This document shows positions 15,012 through 22,600 of a stretch of DNA of 31,129 bases, in pieces. The notes beneath the pieces were generated by a model. The model was given only the letters and a program-made list of their open reading frames with translations, was not told where the DNA came from and did not search any database. How positions within the stretch are numbered: position 1 is the first letter of the stretch; every line of letters starts with the position of its first letter. Made by a program: the position numbers and the translations under genes. Source of the DNA: JAVBOV01 sp031550205 (GTDB lineage: Bacteria > Pseudomonadota > Alphaproteobacteria > RF32 > CAG-239); the NCBI GenBank assembly GCA_031550205.1, contig JAVBOV010000044.1, positions 1 to 31,129 on the forward strand, read 5' to 3'.

Positions 15012-15491
15012 TTAGATGGCGGCTTTGAAGCCGAGGATGGGCATTTTTTCGGGGGAGTGTTTGAAGGCTTCGTTGATTTGTCTGGAGACTTCTGAGACGA
15101 AGTATTTTTCATCGGCGACTTCTATTAAAGTTGCTTTGCCTAAGATTTTTACCGCTTCGTCTTGAGTAAGTTTTACTTTGCGAGATACCGGAAAACTTTT
15201 TTCAACGATACGACCGTCTGCTGTATATTCAAAAGTTATAAAGGCTTTTGACTGAGGCCAGGGGATTGTTTCACTCTCTGCATATTTTATGCTTTGGGGT
15301 AGCTCTTTGAGGTTTGCAACAGATGCTTCTTCCACAAAAATCAGCCCTTCTCCAAAAAGACAAAGAGAATAGTCTGATTTGCTCTTATCTATTTTTGCAT
15401 AAGCAACAGGCTTGGGATATTCATCTCCTGAGACGTAAACAATCTCGCCTTTTTGGCTGAGCGCAAGTTCAATAATTTTTTTCTTGTTCAT
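15012..15491 (-). CDS. Hypothetical cytoplasmic protein
   Basis: 159 aa, no signal peptide or membrane segment. The sequence alternates beta-like and charged stretches (G-E-I-V-Y-V-S-G-D-E-Y-P-K-P-V-A-Y-A-K-I, then F-I-T-F-E-Y-T-A-D-G-R-I-V). The C-terminal part I-N-E-A-F-K-H-S-P-E-K-M-P-I-L-G-F is helical. I do not recognise a family. The start has no Shine-Dalgarno sequence and an A/T-rich leader (AACTAAAAATTATTTATT before the ATG), like the alpha-CTD-like gene and the paired lipoproteins. It is a single-gene unit with its own promoter and terminator. Confidence 0.7.
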   Translation of the reverse strand: MNKKKIIELALSQKGEIVYVSGDEYPKPVAYAKIDKSKSDYSLCLFGEGLIFVEEASVANLKELPQSIKYAESETIPWPQSKAFITFEYTADGRIVEKSFPVSRKVKLTQDEAVKILGKATLIEVADEKYFVSEVSRQINEAFKHSPEKMPILGFKAAI

Positions 15492-15536
15492 AATAAATAA
15501 TTTTTAGTTTTACATAATTATTGGTTTTATGAGGGA

Positions 15537-15565
15537 AAGATAGCAGGGGCGGTGGAAAAAGGCAA
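15537..15565 (-). promoter_or_regulatory. Putative promoter for the gene at 15012-15491
   Basis: On the minus strand TTGCCT (15560-15565), 17 nt, TATCTT (15537-15542). The resulting leader of about 40 nt has no ribosome site. Confidence 0.45.
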
Positions 15566-15589
15566 GTTTTTAATAAGGATGGGATTGGA

Positions 15590-15702
15590 TATTCCCACTT
15601 CGTGGGCACCTTTCGTCTCGTAAGCTTCGACCTTCGTGCTACGCACTCGTTCTCAACAACTATCGACTCGCCACGCGGTTTTAAATTGCTCGCAATGACG
15701 TT
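15590..15702. repeat. Palindromic intergenic repeat with inserted core
   Basis: Opens with CCCACTTCGTGGG and ends CTCGCAATGACG. The middle carries TTTCGTCTCGTAAG and CAACTATCGACTCG, variants of the core seen at 4385-4532. Confidence 0.6.
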
Positions 15703-15706
15703 TTAT

Positions 15707-16519
15707 TTATTCCAAAGGCTCAAAACGGTAGCCGTTTTCTTCCTTAACAACGTACCCCATGCCGGGATAAATGACGTGCATGCCGGCAATCAGCCAGTGT
15801 CTTGCCGCGGCTTCTTCCAAAATTTCTTTACGAAACATCACCGCCTTTGAAGGGTCGGCATCGTAGGTTAGATAAACTTCCGGGTATTTAAACTGGACAA
15901 GAGCGTGCAGCAAATCGCCCCAGATGATGAGCTTTTGATCTTGGCTTTGCACCAGATAAAGCATGTGGCCGGGGGTGTGCGCTTCGGCCGGAACAGAGTT
16001 TATGCCGGGGGCTATTTCAATGCGGCCGGAAAAAGGTTTGACTCTGTTCTTATATGCACGAATGGCTTGATTGTCATAGTTGGCATTAAGTTCGTGCTTG
16101 GAAACATAAATCACGGCATTAGGGAAAGCCGGTTTGCCGTCATTGCCCAAAAGGCCGCCGATATGGTCGGAGTGCATGTGGGTAAGGCAGATGATGTCAA
16201 TATCTTCAGGTTTATAACCGGCTTCCCTCAAAAGCTCCAAGGTTTTGCCGTCCATGCCGGAATCGAACAAAACTTTACGAGTCCAGACATCGACCAGAAA
16301 AACGTTGGAAGAGCTTTGATTAAAGTTGGCTTCATTCATGGCCTGCGGCAGAATGTCTGGATTCAGGCTGCGAAATAATGAAGGGCTGTGTTCCATGGGG
16401 CGAGTGATCAGAGAAACTATTTTGAAATCGCCCAACCGATGGGTATAAGTACCGACACTTTGGGCAGAGGCTGAAAAGCTCATGATTAAGACTCCTAAAA
16501 AGGCTATTATGGCACGCAT
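15707..16519 (-). CDS. Exported metallo-beta-lactamase-fold hydrolase
   Basis: 270 aa. A Sec signal peptide (MRAIIAFLGVLIMSFSASAQ) predicts periplasmic location. The metal site is intact: T-H-M-H-S-D-H at residues 113-119 (His114, His116, Asp118, His119), the next metal His in H-T-P-G-H (181-185), and the bridging Asp in G-D-L-L-H (202). The order and spacing fit the broad MBL-fold family of quorum-quenching lactonases, alkyl-sulfatases and related hydrolases; the substrate cannot be assigned and an antibiotic-resistance role is not supported. A strong AAAGGAAA site precedes the ATG. It is a single gene, divergent from tRNA-Pro, and a palindromic repeat lies directly downstream. Confidence 0.9.
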   Translation of the reverse strand: MRAIIAFLGVLIMSFSASAQSVGTYTHRLGDFKIVSLITRPMEHSPSLFRSLNPDILPQAMNEANFNQSSSNVFLVDVWTRKVLFDSGMDGKTLELLREAGYKPEDIDIICLTHMHSDHIGGLLGNDGKPAFPNAVIYVSKHELNANYDNQAIRAYKNRVKPFSGRIEIAPGINSVPAEAHTPGHMLYLVQSQDQKLIIWGDLLHALVQFKYPEVYLTYDADPSKAVMFRKEILEEAAARHWLIAGMHVIYPGMGYVVKEENGYRFEPLE

Positions 16520-16562
16520 GGTGTTTTCCTTTTTTTAATATAAATAATCATCTTAATCCGTA

Positions 16563-16591
16563 TTGACAAGTGAGCTTTGCTTATTTATATT
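16563..16591 (+). promoter_or_regulatory. Promoter of tRNA-Pro
   Basis: TTGACA (16563-16568), 17 nt, TATATT (16586-16591), 28 nt before the mature tRNA. A near-consensus sigma-70-type promoter. Confidence 0.8.
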
Positions 16592-16619
16592 GCGCTTTGA
16601 CTGAGTCATATAATAATGA

Positions 16620-16696
16620 CGGGGTGTAGCTTAGCCTGGTAGAGCGCTACGTTCGGGACGTAGAGGCCGGAGGTTCAAATCCTCTCACCCCGACCA
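16620..16696 (+). tRNA. tRNA-Pro (anticodon CGG)
   Basis: 77 nt. Acceptor CGGGGTG/CACCCCG, D arm GCTT/GAGC, anticodon stem CTACG/CGTAG with loop TTCGGGA (CGG at 16654-16656), T arm GGAGG-TTCAAAT-CCTCT, discriminator A and an encoded CCA. It reads CCG. Confidence 0.97.
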
Positions 16697-16802
16697 GTAA
16701 TAAAGAAACCGGAGAAACCAGGCTACGCCCTTTGGTATCTAGTTTCGCTGCGGTCGTTAACACTTCCCTTGCTCAACAAGATATTACAAAGATTTTGCAG
16801 AT

Positions 16803-16830
16803 AAAAACGACCAGTACTTTGGTCGTTTTT
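16803..16830. terminator. Terminator between tRNA-Pro and the CDF gene
   Basis: AAAACGACCA / TGGTCGTTTT stem with a short loop and T5. It can serve tRNA-Pro on the plus strand and the CDF gene (stop at 16849) on the minus strand. The 16697-16802 gap otherwise shows only degenerate repeat-like sequence. Confidence 0.75.
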
Positions 16831-16848
16831 ACTTAGCAATGGTATGTA

Positions 16849-17727
16849 TTATTTCAAACTGCAGGTGTTCGTGCCAACTTCGATGGTGGAGTGGTCTATG
16901 CCGAAGTCTTCGGCCAGTTTTTTCTTTACCAAAACAATGGTTTTGATAATGTCTTTTTCATCTTTTAAAATCACATTCAAAGTGGCCATGGGCTTGCCGG
17001 TGGTGATGGACCAGATGTGGATGTGGCAAATGCTTTCCACGTTTTTGATTTTTTTCAAACTCTTTTCAATTTCTTTAATGTCTATTCCCTGCGGGGTGCC
17101 TTCCATTAAGATATGCAGGGCATTGTTCAGCACCTGCCAAGCACCTTTTAGAATCAGCACGCACATTAAAATTGAAAGCAGCGGGTCTATTGGGAACCAG
17201 CCGGTTAAATAGATGATAATCGCGGCGGCAATGGCGCCGATGGAGCCCAATAAGTCGCCCAGTACGTGTAAAAGTGCGCTTTTGATGTTGATGTGTTCTT
17301 GGTTGCTTTTGGTTAAAATTAAGAAAACAAAACAGTTTACCAAAAGGCCGATTACAGCAACAGCAAACATCGGCACGGCCATAACCTCAACCGGGTTTTC
17401 AAAGCGCTCAACGGCCTCAACGCCAATCCAAACGGTTAAGCCGATTAAGGTTAAAGCATTGATTAGCGCGGCCAGAACTTCTAAGCGGAAATAACCGAAG
17501 GTTTTTTGGCCGTTTGAGGATTTGCGGCCGAAATAAAAACCGGCCCAGGCCAAAGCCAGAGCAGCGGCGTCGGTCAACATGTGACCGGCATCGGCAATCA
17601 GCGCCAGAGAACCGGAGAGCAAACCGCCGATGACTTCAATAATCATGAAGCTGAAGGTTAGAAAAAAGCTGATTTTGATGGCTTTTTCATTGCTGATTTT
17701 GTGGTGATGATGATGTTCATGAGGCAT
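16849..17727 (-). CDS. Cation diffusion facilitator (CzcD/ZitB-type metal exporter)
   Basis: 292 aa from ATG 17727, supported by AAAGGT about 9 nt upstream; the longer ORF start at 17793 has none. Residues 3-9 include a run of five His, a likely metal-collecting tail. Six hydrophobic segments follow. TM2 carries A-D-A-G-H-M-L-T-D (the H-x-x-x-D half of the metal site), and TM5 carries H-V-L-G-D. The C-terminal about 85 residues form the cytoplasmic ferredoxin-like domain with C-H-I-H-I-W and a terminal G-T-N-T-C. It should export Zn2+ and related divalent metals by proton antiport at the inner membrane. It is a single gene with no visible metal-regulator operator. Confidence 0.93.
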   Translation of the reverse strand: MPHEHHHHHKISNEKAIKISFFLTFSFMIIEVIGGLLSGSLALIADAGHMLTDAAALALAWAGFYFGRKSSNGQKTFGYFRLEVLAALINALTLIGLTVWIGVEAVERFENPVEVMAVPMFAVAVIGLLVNCFVFLILTKSNQEHINIKSALLHVLGDLLGSIGAIAAAIIIYLTGWFPIDPLLSILMCVLILKGAWQVLNNALHILMEGTPQGIDIKEIEKSLKKIKNVESICHIHIWSITTGKPMATLNVILKDEKDIIKTIVLVKKKLAEDFGIDHSTIEVGTNTCSLK

Positions 17728-17846
17728 GGCGCTACCTTTCTTAATAAGGAGATTGTAGCATAGAATTTTGGATTGTGGATGCTTTTTTAACAAAAATGTA
17801 ACCTAAAATTAAAAAATTTGTGTTATTATATTGGCAGGAGAAAGAT

Positions 17847-18725
17847 ATGACGTCTGAAAAACCCAAAACCGTTGTGCTTTATGACAGCACCAAAGAAAAA
17901 GCAAAAGAAGAAAAGCCTCGAGTGGTTAAGCTTTATGATTCTGCCAAAGAAAAAGCAAAAGAAGAAATTAGGGCAAAGGCCAGACGCTTAAGAAACAATA
18001 TTATAACCGGCACACTCGTTGTGGGCTCGCTTGTCGGCGGCACCGGTGTTGTGTTAAACAATCAGAACAATAAAAAAGATGATGATAACAAAGACGAACC
18101 CACTGAACAAAAAGATGAAATTAGCGTTGAAGATGAGCGTTTTGCCAGAATCGCCGAAGATTTGCTGAAAAAAGAAGGCGGATATGCCGATAAGGGAACC
18201 GTTGACCAGAAAACCAACTTTGGGATTATTAACCCTACATTAAAGGCGGTTAAGGAAAAACACAAAGCTCTTGCCGAACTTCCGGATGATGTTAAGGACT
18301 TGACCCAAGAGCAAGCTTTGTCAATTATAAAAGAAGAATTTTATAAGGGATATAAGATAGATAAGGTTGAAAACGAATCTATGGCGCACATGCTTTTGGA
18401 TGTGGTTTATAATCATAAGAGCAATACCAGAGACGAATTTGTTTTGGCCGGGCTGAAGGCGGTTAAAAAACAAAATAAAGAGAAGAACATCTCCGGTCTG
18501 AACACTTGGGGCAAGAAGATAAATTTTATTAATGAGTGTTCAAATGGTGAGCAGAAAATTTTTTATAATTCCGTGGTTAAGGCCAGAATCGACTTTTTTA
18601 ACCGGCCGGGATATATTGACAAATATAGCGGTTTGAAAACCAGAGCAAAGAGCTTTGCCAACAAGTTTGAAGCTAAGCCGAAAAATCTGCAATTTGAAAA
18701 AGCAATGGTGATGGCGGAGAGATAG
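17847..18725 (+). CDS. Membrane-anchored GH108-type muramidase (endolysin-like)
   Basis: 292 aa from ATG 17847 with CAGGAG about 7 nt upstream. Layout: a cytoplasmic segment 1-50 containing two copies of V-V-x-L-Y-D-S-x-K-E-K-A-K-E-E (about 9-22 and 26-40); one hydrophobic helix at 51-70; a charged Asn/Asp/Lys linker at 71-95; then a lytic domain. E110-G-G-Y followed by T-N-F-G-I is the GH108 (N-acetylmuramidase, ZliS/phage lysozyme-like) signature, with Glu110 the probable catalytic acid. L-L-D-V-V-Y-N-H and the C-terminal F-Y-N-S-V-V-K-A-R-I-D-F-F-N fit the rest of the family. It probably cleaves peptidoglycan from the inner-membrane outer face. It may be a domesticated phage lysin, but no phage genes adjoin. 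Confidence 0.82.
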   Translation: MTSEKPKTVVLYDSTKEKAKEEKPRVVKLYDSAKEKAKEEIRAKARRLRNNIITGTLVVGSLVGGTGVVLNNQNNKKDDDNKDEPTEQKDEISVEDERFARIAEDLLKKEGGYADKGTVDQKTNFGIINPTLKAVKEKHKALAELPDDVKDLTQEQALSIIKEEFYKGYKIDKVENESMAHMLLDVVYNHKSNTRDEFVLAGLKAVKKQNKEKNISGLNTWGKKINFINECSNGEQKIFYNSVVKARIDFFNRPGYIDKYSGLKTRAKSFANKFEAKPKNLQFEKAMVMAER

Positions 18726-18745
18726 TGTTTTAAGCCATTTTATTA

Positions 18746-18775
18746 AAAACGCTCTCGTTTGAGAGCGTTTTTTTT
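18746..18775 (+). terminator. Terminator of the muramidase gene
   Basis: AAAACGCTCTC / GAGAGCGTTTT stem with a GTTT loop, followed by T-rich sequence, 20 bp after the stop. Confidence 0.9.
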
Positions 18776-18776
18776 G

Positions 18777-18841
18777 GATTGCTTCCCCCTTCGCCAAGGC
18801 TACGGCGAACAGGTCGGGGTAGACACCCGCTCGCAATGACG
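18777..18841. repeat. Palindromic intergenic repeat (GGATTGC...GCAATGACG type)
   Basis: Opens GGATTGCTTCCCCCTTCGCC and closes CCCGCTCGCAATGACG with an internal GCCAAGGCTACGGCG hairpin. It lies just downstream of dnaJ. Confidence 0.6.
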
Positions 18842-18847
18842 TTGGAG

Positions 18848-19984
18848 CTACTTGGTTTTTTCCATAAATTCTTTGTGTTCGGGGTATTGTTTGGGGTCGC
18901 TTAAGTTTTCAAACTCTCTTAGCAAATCTCTTTGTTTGGAGTTTAGTTTGACCGGGGTTTCCACTTTCAGCTTAACAAACAAGTCGCCGCGGCGAGAGGA
19001 GTTTATGGTGCTCATGCCTTGGTTTTTGACTCTTAAGACCTGCTCGTTTTGCGAGCCTTCGGAGACTTTAATTTCTAATTTGTGGCCGTCGATTGAGGGG
19101 ATTTCTATTTTTCCGCCCAGTGCCGCCGCGGTGAAAGAGACCGGAGCATGAACATATAAATCGGCGCCCTGGCGTTCATAAAACTTGTGCGGCTTAACGT
19201 GCACAAAAACGTATAAATCGCCGTTTTGACCGCCGCGTATGCCGCTTTGGCCTTCGCCGGAGATGCGCATTCTGACGCCGTCTTCAATGCCGGAGGGAAT
19301 CTTCACTTTTAAGGTTTTGTCTTTTCTTAAAACACCTTTGCCGGAGCATTTGGGGCAGGTTTCCTTAATCTCATGGCCGGTGCCGTGGCAATGCGGACAC
19401 GGGGCTTCAACCACAAACATTCCCCTGCGCTGCTGGGTTTTGCCGCGGCCGTGACAAACCGAGCAAACAGGCGCGGCTTTGCCGTCTTTAGTGCCGTGGC
19501 CGTGACACTGGTCGCAGGCAACGGTGGTGGCAAATTTGATTTCTCTTTCAATTCCGGAAAAAGCTTCAGCAAGGGTCACGTCAACATCATAACGCAGGTT
19601 TTCTCCGGGCTGGGCATAGGCTCTTTTGGCAGAAGAGCGGCCGCCGCCCATGAACTCGGAAAAAATGTCTGAAAAAACGTCTGAGAAGCCGCCGCCGGCG
19701 CCGAAATCGAACCCGAAATCGCCGAACGGGTTGCCGCCGCGTCCGTTTCCGAATCCGCCGTTTTGGAAGGCATCCGAGCCATAACGGTCATAGGCGGCGC
19801 GCTTTTGGTCGTCTTTCAAAACTTCGTAGGCTTCGTTAAGCTCTTTAAACTTTTGCTCGCATTCTTTGTCGTTTTTGTTGCGGTCAGGGTGGCACTCCAT
19901 CGCCATTTTGCGATAGGCTTTTTTCAGCTCTTCAGCAGTGGCGTTTTTATTAACGCCTAAAGTTTTGTAATAATCTTTGGACAT
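18848..19984 (-). CDS. dnaJ: Chaperone protein DnaJ
   Basis: 378 aa, a type I Hsp40 with all parts in order: J domain 1-70 with the H-P-D triad at 32-34 that stimulates DnaK ATPase; a Gly/Phe-rich linker at about 72-125; four zinc-binding C-x-x-C-x-G-x-G motifs (C-D-Q-C, C-S-V-C, C-P-H-C, C-P-K-C) in the central domain; and the C-terminal substrate-binding domains. It delivers unfolded clients to DnaK in the cytoplasm. It follows dnaK by 87 bp and is probably co-transcribed from the heat-shock promoter upstream of dnaK. Confidence 0.98.
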   Translation of the reverse strand: MSKDYYKTLGVNKNATAEELKKAYRKMAMECHPDRNKNDKECEQKFKELNEAYEVLKDDQKRAAYDRYGSDAFQNGGFGNGRGGNPFGDFGFDFGAGGGFSDVFSDIFSEFMGGGRSSAKRAYAQPGENLRYDVDVTLAEAFSGIEREIKFATTVACDQCHGHGTKDGKAAPVCSVCHGRGKTQQRRGMFVVEAPCPHCHGTGHEIKETCPKCSGKGVLRKDKTLKVKIPSGIEDGVRMRISGEGQSGIRGGQNGDLYVFVHVKPHKFYERQGADLYVHAPVSFTAAALGGKIEIPSIDGHKLEIKVSEGSQNEQVLRVKNQGMSTINSSRRGDLFVKLKVETPVKLNSKQRDLLREFENLSDPKQYPEHKEFMEKTK

Positions 19985-19989
19985 TCTTT

Positions 19990-20062
19990 ACACCCCCGCC
20001 TTAGTCCTCCCCATCCGTCTTCGCCATGCTTCGTCGCGAAAAGTCAAGGGGGAGGAGAAAAG
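19990..20062. repeat. Degenerate palindromic element in the dnaK-dnaJ gap
   Basis: CCCCCGCCTTAGTCCTCCCC on one side and AAGTCAAGGGGGAGGAG on the other form an imperfect inverted repeat around CTTCGCCATGCTTCGTCGCG. It fills most of the 87-bp gap and could act as a processing or attenuation site between dnaK and dnaJ. Confidence 0.5.
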
Positions 20063-20071
20063 CGGAATTAG

Positions 20072-21970
20072 TTATTTATCTTCTTTTACTTCCTGATATT
20101 CAGCGTCTACGGTGCCGTCTTTGGGCGCTTGTTCCGTAGCATCGGCGGCGGGAGCGGCTTCAGCCTGGGCTTTGTACATTGCTTCACCAAGCTTCATGGT
20201 AACCTGCATTAAGCTTTCGGTTTTTTCTTTGATGAGAGCAGAATCTTCTTTTTCCAAAACATCTTTAAGAGCTTTGATTTCAGCCTCAATCGCTTCTTTG
20301 TCAGCGCTTGATACTTTGTCGCCATATTCCTTTAAGTTCTTTTCAGTGGAGTGAATTAAACTTTCGGCGTGGTTTCTGGCTTCAACCAATTCTTTTTTCT
20401 TCTTATCGGTTTCAGCATTGGCTTCAGCATCTTTAACCATTTTATCGATGTCGGCATCTGAGAGGCCGCCGGAGGCTTGGATGCGAATCGCCTGCTCTTT
20501 GTTGGTGGCTTTGTCTTTGGCAGAAACGTTGACAATGCCGTTGGCGTCAATGTCAAAGGTAACCTCAATTTGCGGCATGCCGCGCGGCGCCGGAGGAATT
20601 CCGACCAAGTCAAACTGACCAAGCAGTTTGTTATCGGCGGCCATTTCACGTTCGCCCTGAAAGACGCGGATGGTTACGGCGGTTTGGCCGTCATCAGCGG
20701 TTGAGAACACTTGAGACTTGCGAGTTGGGATGGTGGTATTGCGGTCAATTAAACGTGTGAACACACCGCCCAAGGTTTCAATTCCCAGAGAGAGCGGAGT
20801 AACGTCTAAGAGCAATACGTCTTTAACATCGCCCATTAACACGCCGCCCTGGATGGCTGCGCCTACGGCAACAACTTCGTCGGGGTTAACGCCTTTGTGC
20901 GGTTCTTTGCCAAAAATTTCTTTTACTTTTTCCTGCACTTTGGGCATACGGGTCATGCCGCCAACCAAGATGACCTCGTCAATCTCGCTGGTTTTTAAAC
21001 CGGCGTCTTTAAGAGCTTTTTTGCAAGGTTCCACGGTTTTTTCAATTAAATCTTCAACAATGGATTCCAGTTTGGCGCGGCTTAATTTGATGTTTAAGTG
21101 TTTGGCACCGCTTGCATCGGCTGTGATGAACGGAAGGTTGATTTCGGTTTGAGTGGTTGAAGAAAGCTCAATTTTGGCTTTTTCAGCGGCTTCTTTTAAG
21201 CGCTGCAGGGCAAGCTTGTCATTCTTCAAATCAATTCCTGATTCTTTTTTGAACTCGTCGGCCAAATAGTTTAACAATCTTTGGTCAAAATCTTCACCGC
21301 CTAAAAATGTGTCGCCGTTGGTGGATTTAACTTCAAACACGCCGTCGCCGATTTCTAAAATGGAAATATCGAAGGTGCCGCCGCCAAGGTCATATACGGC
21401 TATGGTGCCGGTGGCTTTTTTATCCATGCCGTAGGCCAGAGCTGCCGCGGTCGGCTCGTTGATAATGCGCAGAACATCTAAGCCTGCGATTTTGCCGGCG
21501 TCTTTGGTGGCCTGACGCTGAGAATCGTTGAAATAGGCCGGAACGGTGATTACGGCTTTTTCAATTTTTTCACCCAAATAGCTCTCGGCATATTCTTTGA
21601 TTTTTTGCAGAACAATGGCTGAGATTTGCGACGGCGCATATTTTTGACCTTTGGCTTCAACCCAAGCATCACCGTTGTCGCCTTCAATAATTTTGAAAGG
21701 AGACATGGCTTTGTCTTTTTGAGCCTCGGGAGAGTTATATCTGCGGCCGATTAAGCGCTTGATGGCAAACAGGGTGTTTTCAGGGTTGGTAACAGCCTGA
21801 CGTTTGGCCGGAAAGCCGACCAGTCTTTCTCCGCTTTCAGTGAAGGCAACCATCGAAGGAGTGGTGCGCGCACCTTCGGAGTTTTCCAGAACTTTTGCTT
21901 CCTTGCCTTCCATAATGGCAAAGCAGGAGTTGGTGGTTCCTAAGTCAATTCCAATAACTTTATTGCTCAT
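20072..21970 (-). CDS. dnaK: Chaperone protein DnaK (Hsp70)
   Basis: 632 aa, full length. The ATPase domain shows G-I-D-L-G-T-T-N-S-C at the N-terminus, V-Y-D-L-G-G-G-T-F-D near 195, and V-G-G-M-T-R-M-P near 340. The linker and substrate-binding domain (D-V-T-P-L-S-L-G-I-E-T-L-G-G) follow, then a helical lid and an acidic tail ending E-Y-Q-E-V-K-E-D-K. It is an ATP-driven cytoplasmic chaperone working with DnaJ and GrpE; grpE is not in the window. A GAGG site precedes the ATG. The upstream region carries a promoter matching the alphaproteobacterial sigma-32 consensus. Confidence 0.99.
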   Translation of the reverse strand: MSNKVIGIDLGTTNSCFAIMEGKEAKVLENSEGARTTPSMVAFTESGERLVGFPAKRQAVTNPENTLFAIKRLIGRRYNSPEAQKDKAMSPFKIIEGDNGDAWVEAKGQKYAPSQISAIVLQKIKEYAESYLGEKIEKAVITVPAYFNDSQRQATKDAGKIAGLDVLRIINEPTAAALAYGMDKKATGTIAVYDLGGGTFDISILEIGDGVFEVKSTNGDTFLGGEDFDQRLLNYLADEFKKESGIDLKNDKLALQRLKEAAEKAKIELSSTTQTEINLPFITADASGAKHLNIKLSRAKLESIVEDLIEKTVEPCKKALKDAGLKTSEIDEVILVGGMTRMPKVQEKVKEIFGKEPHKGVNPDEVVAVGAAIQGGVLMGDVKDVLLLDVTPLSLGIETLGGVFTRLIDRNTTIPTRKSQVFSTADDGQTAVTIRVFQGEREMAADNKLLGQFDLVGIPPAPRGMPQIEVTFDIDANGIVNVSAKDKATNKEQAIRIQASGGLSDADIDKMVKDAEANAETDKKKKELVEARNHAESLIHSTEKNLKEYGDKVSSADKEAIEAEIKALKDVLEKEDSALIKEKTESLMQVTMKLGEAMYKAQAEAAPAADATEQAPKDGTVDAEYQEVKEDK

Positions 21971-22010
21971 GATTTGTTTTCCTCAAGTTGGTATTGTTTA
22001 ATTGAGATTT

Positions 22011-22039
22011 ATATAGGAACGTTTTTGAGATATCGCAAG
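22011..22039 (-). promoter_or_regulatory. RpoH (sigma-32) promoter of dnaK-dnaJ
   Basis: On the minus strand CTTG (22036-22039), 18 nt, CCTATAT (22011-22017). The alphaproteobacterial heat-shock consensus is CTTG-N17/18-CYTATnT, so all specified bases match. Confidence 0.8.
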
Positions 22040-22057
22040 GGGGATATGGGAAATTTT

Positions 22058-22294
22058 TTAATATGTTATTTTCACGCCCCAAACCAGGTTCAGGTAAAAA
22101 GCGGCGTAGGAAATCAGGCAGGTTATAAAAACCGCATAACGCACAGCGTCAGTGATGCAAAACAGCCATTTGCTTTTTATTTTTTCTTCGTAAAAATATT
22201 CAACGCAGTTGCTTATGCACAAGATGGCGGCAAGACCGAAGATGAGGCCTAGTACTTTGATGGTGAAGACGGTTAGTCCGATTGTTGCTGACAT
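22058..22294 (-). CDS. Small membrane protein, function unknown
   Basis: 78 aa from ATG 22294, chosen for AAGGAG 9 nt upstream; the open frame extends to 22342 without a better site. It has two or three hydrophobic segments (about 6-28 and 46-70) and a short charged loop F-Y-E-E-K-I-K-S-K. Not recognised. It lies just upstream of dnaK in the same orientation and downstream of a structured RNA, with a CCTGAAAC..GTTTCAGG palindrome in between. It could be controlled by that RNA. Confidence 0.65.
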   Translation of the reverse strand: MSATIGLTVFTIKVLGLIFGLAAILCISNCVEYFYEEKIKSKWLFCITDAVRYAVFITCLISYAAFYLNLVWGVKITY

Positions 22295-22324
22295 TTGTAG
22301 AACTCCTTGTTTTGTTGTTTTTTT

Positions 22325-22361
22325 CAGGAGATCCTGAAACAAGTTCAGGATGACGAGAAAG
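22325..22361. repeat. Short palindromic intergenic repeat
   Basis: AGATCCTGAAAC-AA-GTTCAGG then ATGACGAGA, the same element as at 4500-4532. It lies in the leader of the small membrane protein gene. Confidence 0.65.
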
Positions 22362-22372
22362 GATTTTTATTA

Positions 22373-22533
22373 AAAACAAAACCACCTTTGAAAAAAATCA
22401 AAGGTGGGGAGTTCGAAACTGCAAATACACAGTCCGGAGTATTTGGCATAGCCTTATTTCCCCGGCTCCCCATGTAGGGGCGGATTAATGTATTTGGAAG
22501 CTTCGACATTCCGCAGTCTGCCTTCAGACTGCA
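22373..22533 (-). ncRNA. Candidate structured non-coding RNA, class unknown
   Basis: A gene-free 306-bp gap (22295-22600) contains, on the minus strand, a promoter, about 125 nt of structured sequence and a strong terminator. Visible helices: a 5' hairpin GCAGTCTG / CAGACTGC; a long-range helix CGAAGCT + CAAATACA paired with TGTATTTG + AGTTTCG; TCCG/CGGA inside it; and inner hairpins CCCC-tacat-GGGG and AGCC...GGCT. GGGGAG could instead pair with CTCCCC next to the terminator, giving alternative folds. Size is near that of 6S RNA, but the 5' hairpin is not typical. It may be a free small RNA or a cis-acting leader of the 78-aa membrane protein gene. Confidence 0.6.
22382..22407 (-). terminator. 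Terminator of the candidate RNA
   Basis: Perfect 10-bp stem CCACCTTTGA / TCAAAGGTGG with a T6 loop, followed on the minus strand by TTTTGTTTTTA. Confidence 0.9.
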
Positions 22534-22539
22534 AGAGAA

Positions 22540-22567
22540 ATAATAAGCTTCTTTTCTTAAAATGCAA
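22540..22567 (-). promoter_or_regulatory. Promoter of the candidate RNA
   Basis: On the minus strand TTGCAT (22562-22567), 16 nt, TATTAT (22540-22545), placing the start near 22533, the foot of the first hairpin. Confidence 0.6.
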
Positions 22568-22572
22568 TTAAA

Positions 22573-22595
22573 AAAGCCCGCATCAGGCGGGCTTT
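22573..22595 (-). terminator. Terminator of the 22601-23840 gene pair
   Basis: AAAGCCCGC / GCGGGCTTT stem with a 5-nt loop, then T6 on the minus strand, 6 bp past the stop at 22601. Confidence 0.9.
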
Positions 22596-22600
22596 GGTTC

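Noticed and set aside
15707..16519. Beta-lactamase resistance gene
   Set aside because: Only the general MBL metal motifs are present; active-site context does not match class B beta-lactamases closely enough.
22373..22533. Firm assignment as 6S RNA, tmRNA or SRP RNA
   Set aside because: No tag reading frame, no SRP apical motif, and the 5' hairpin does not pair with the 3' end as in 6S; left as class unknown.
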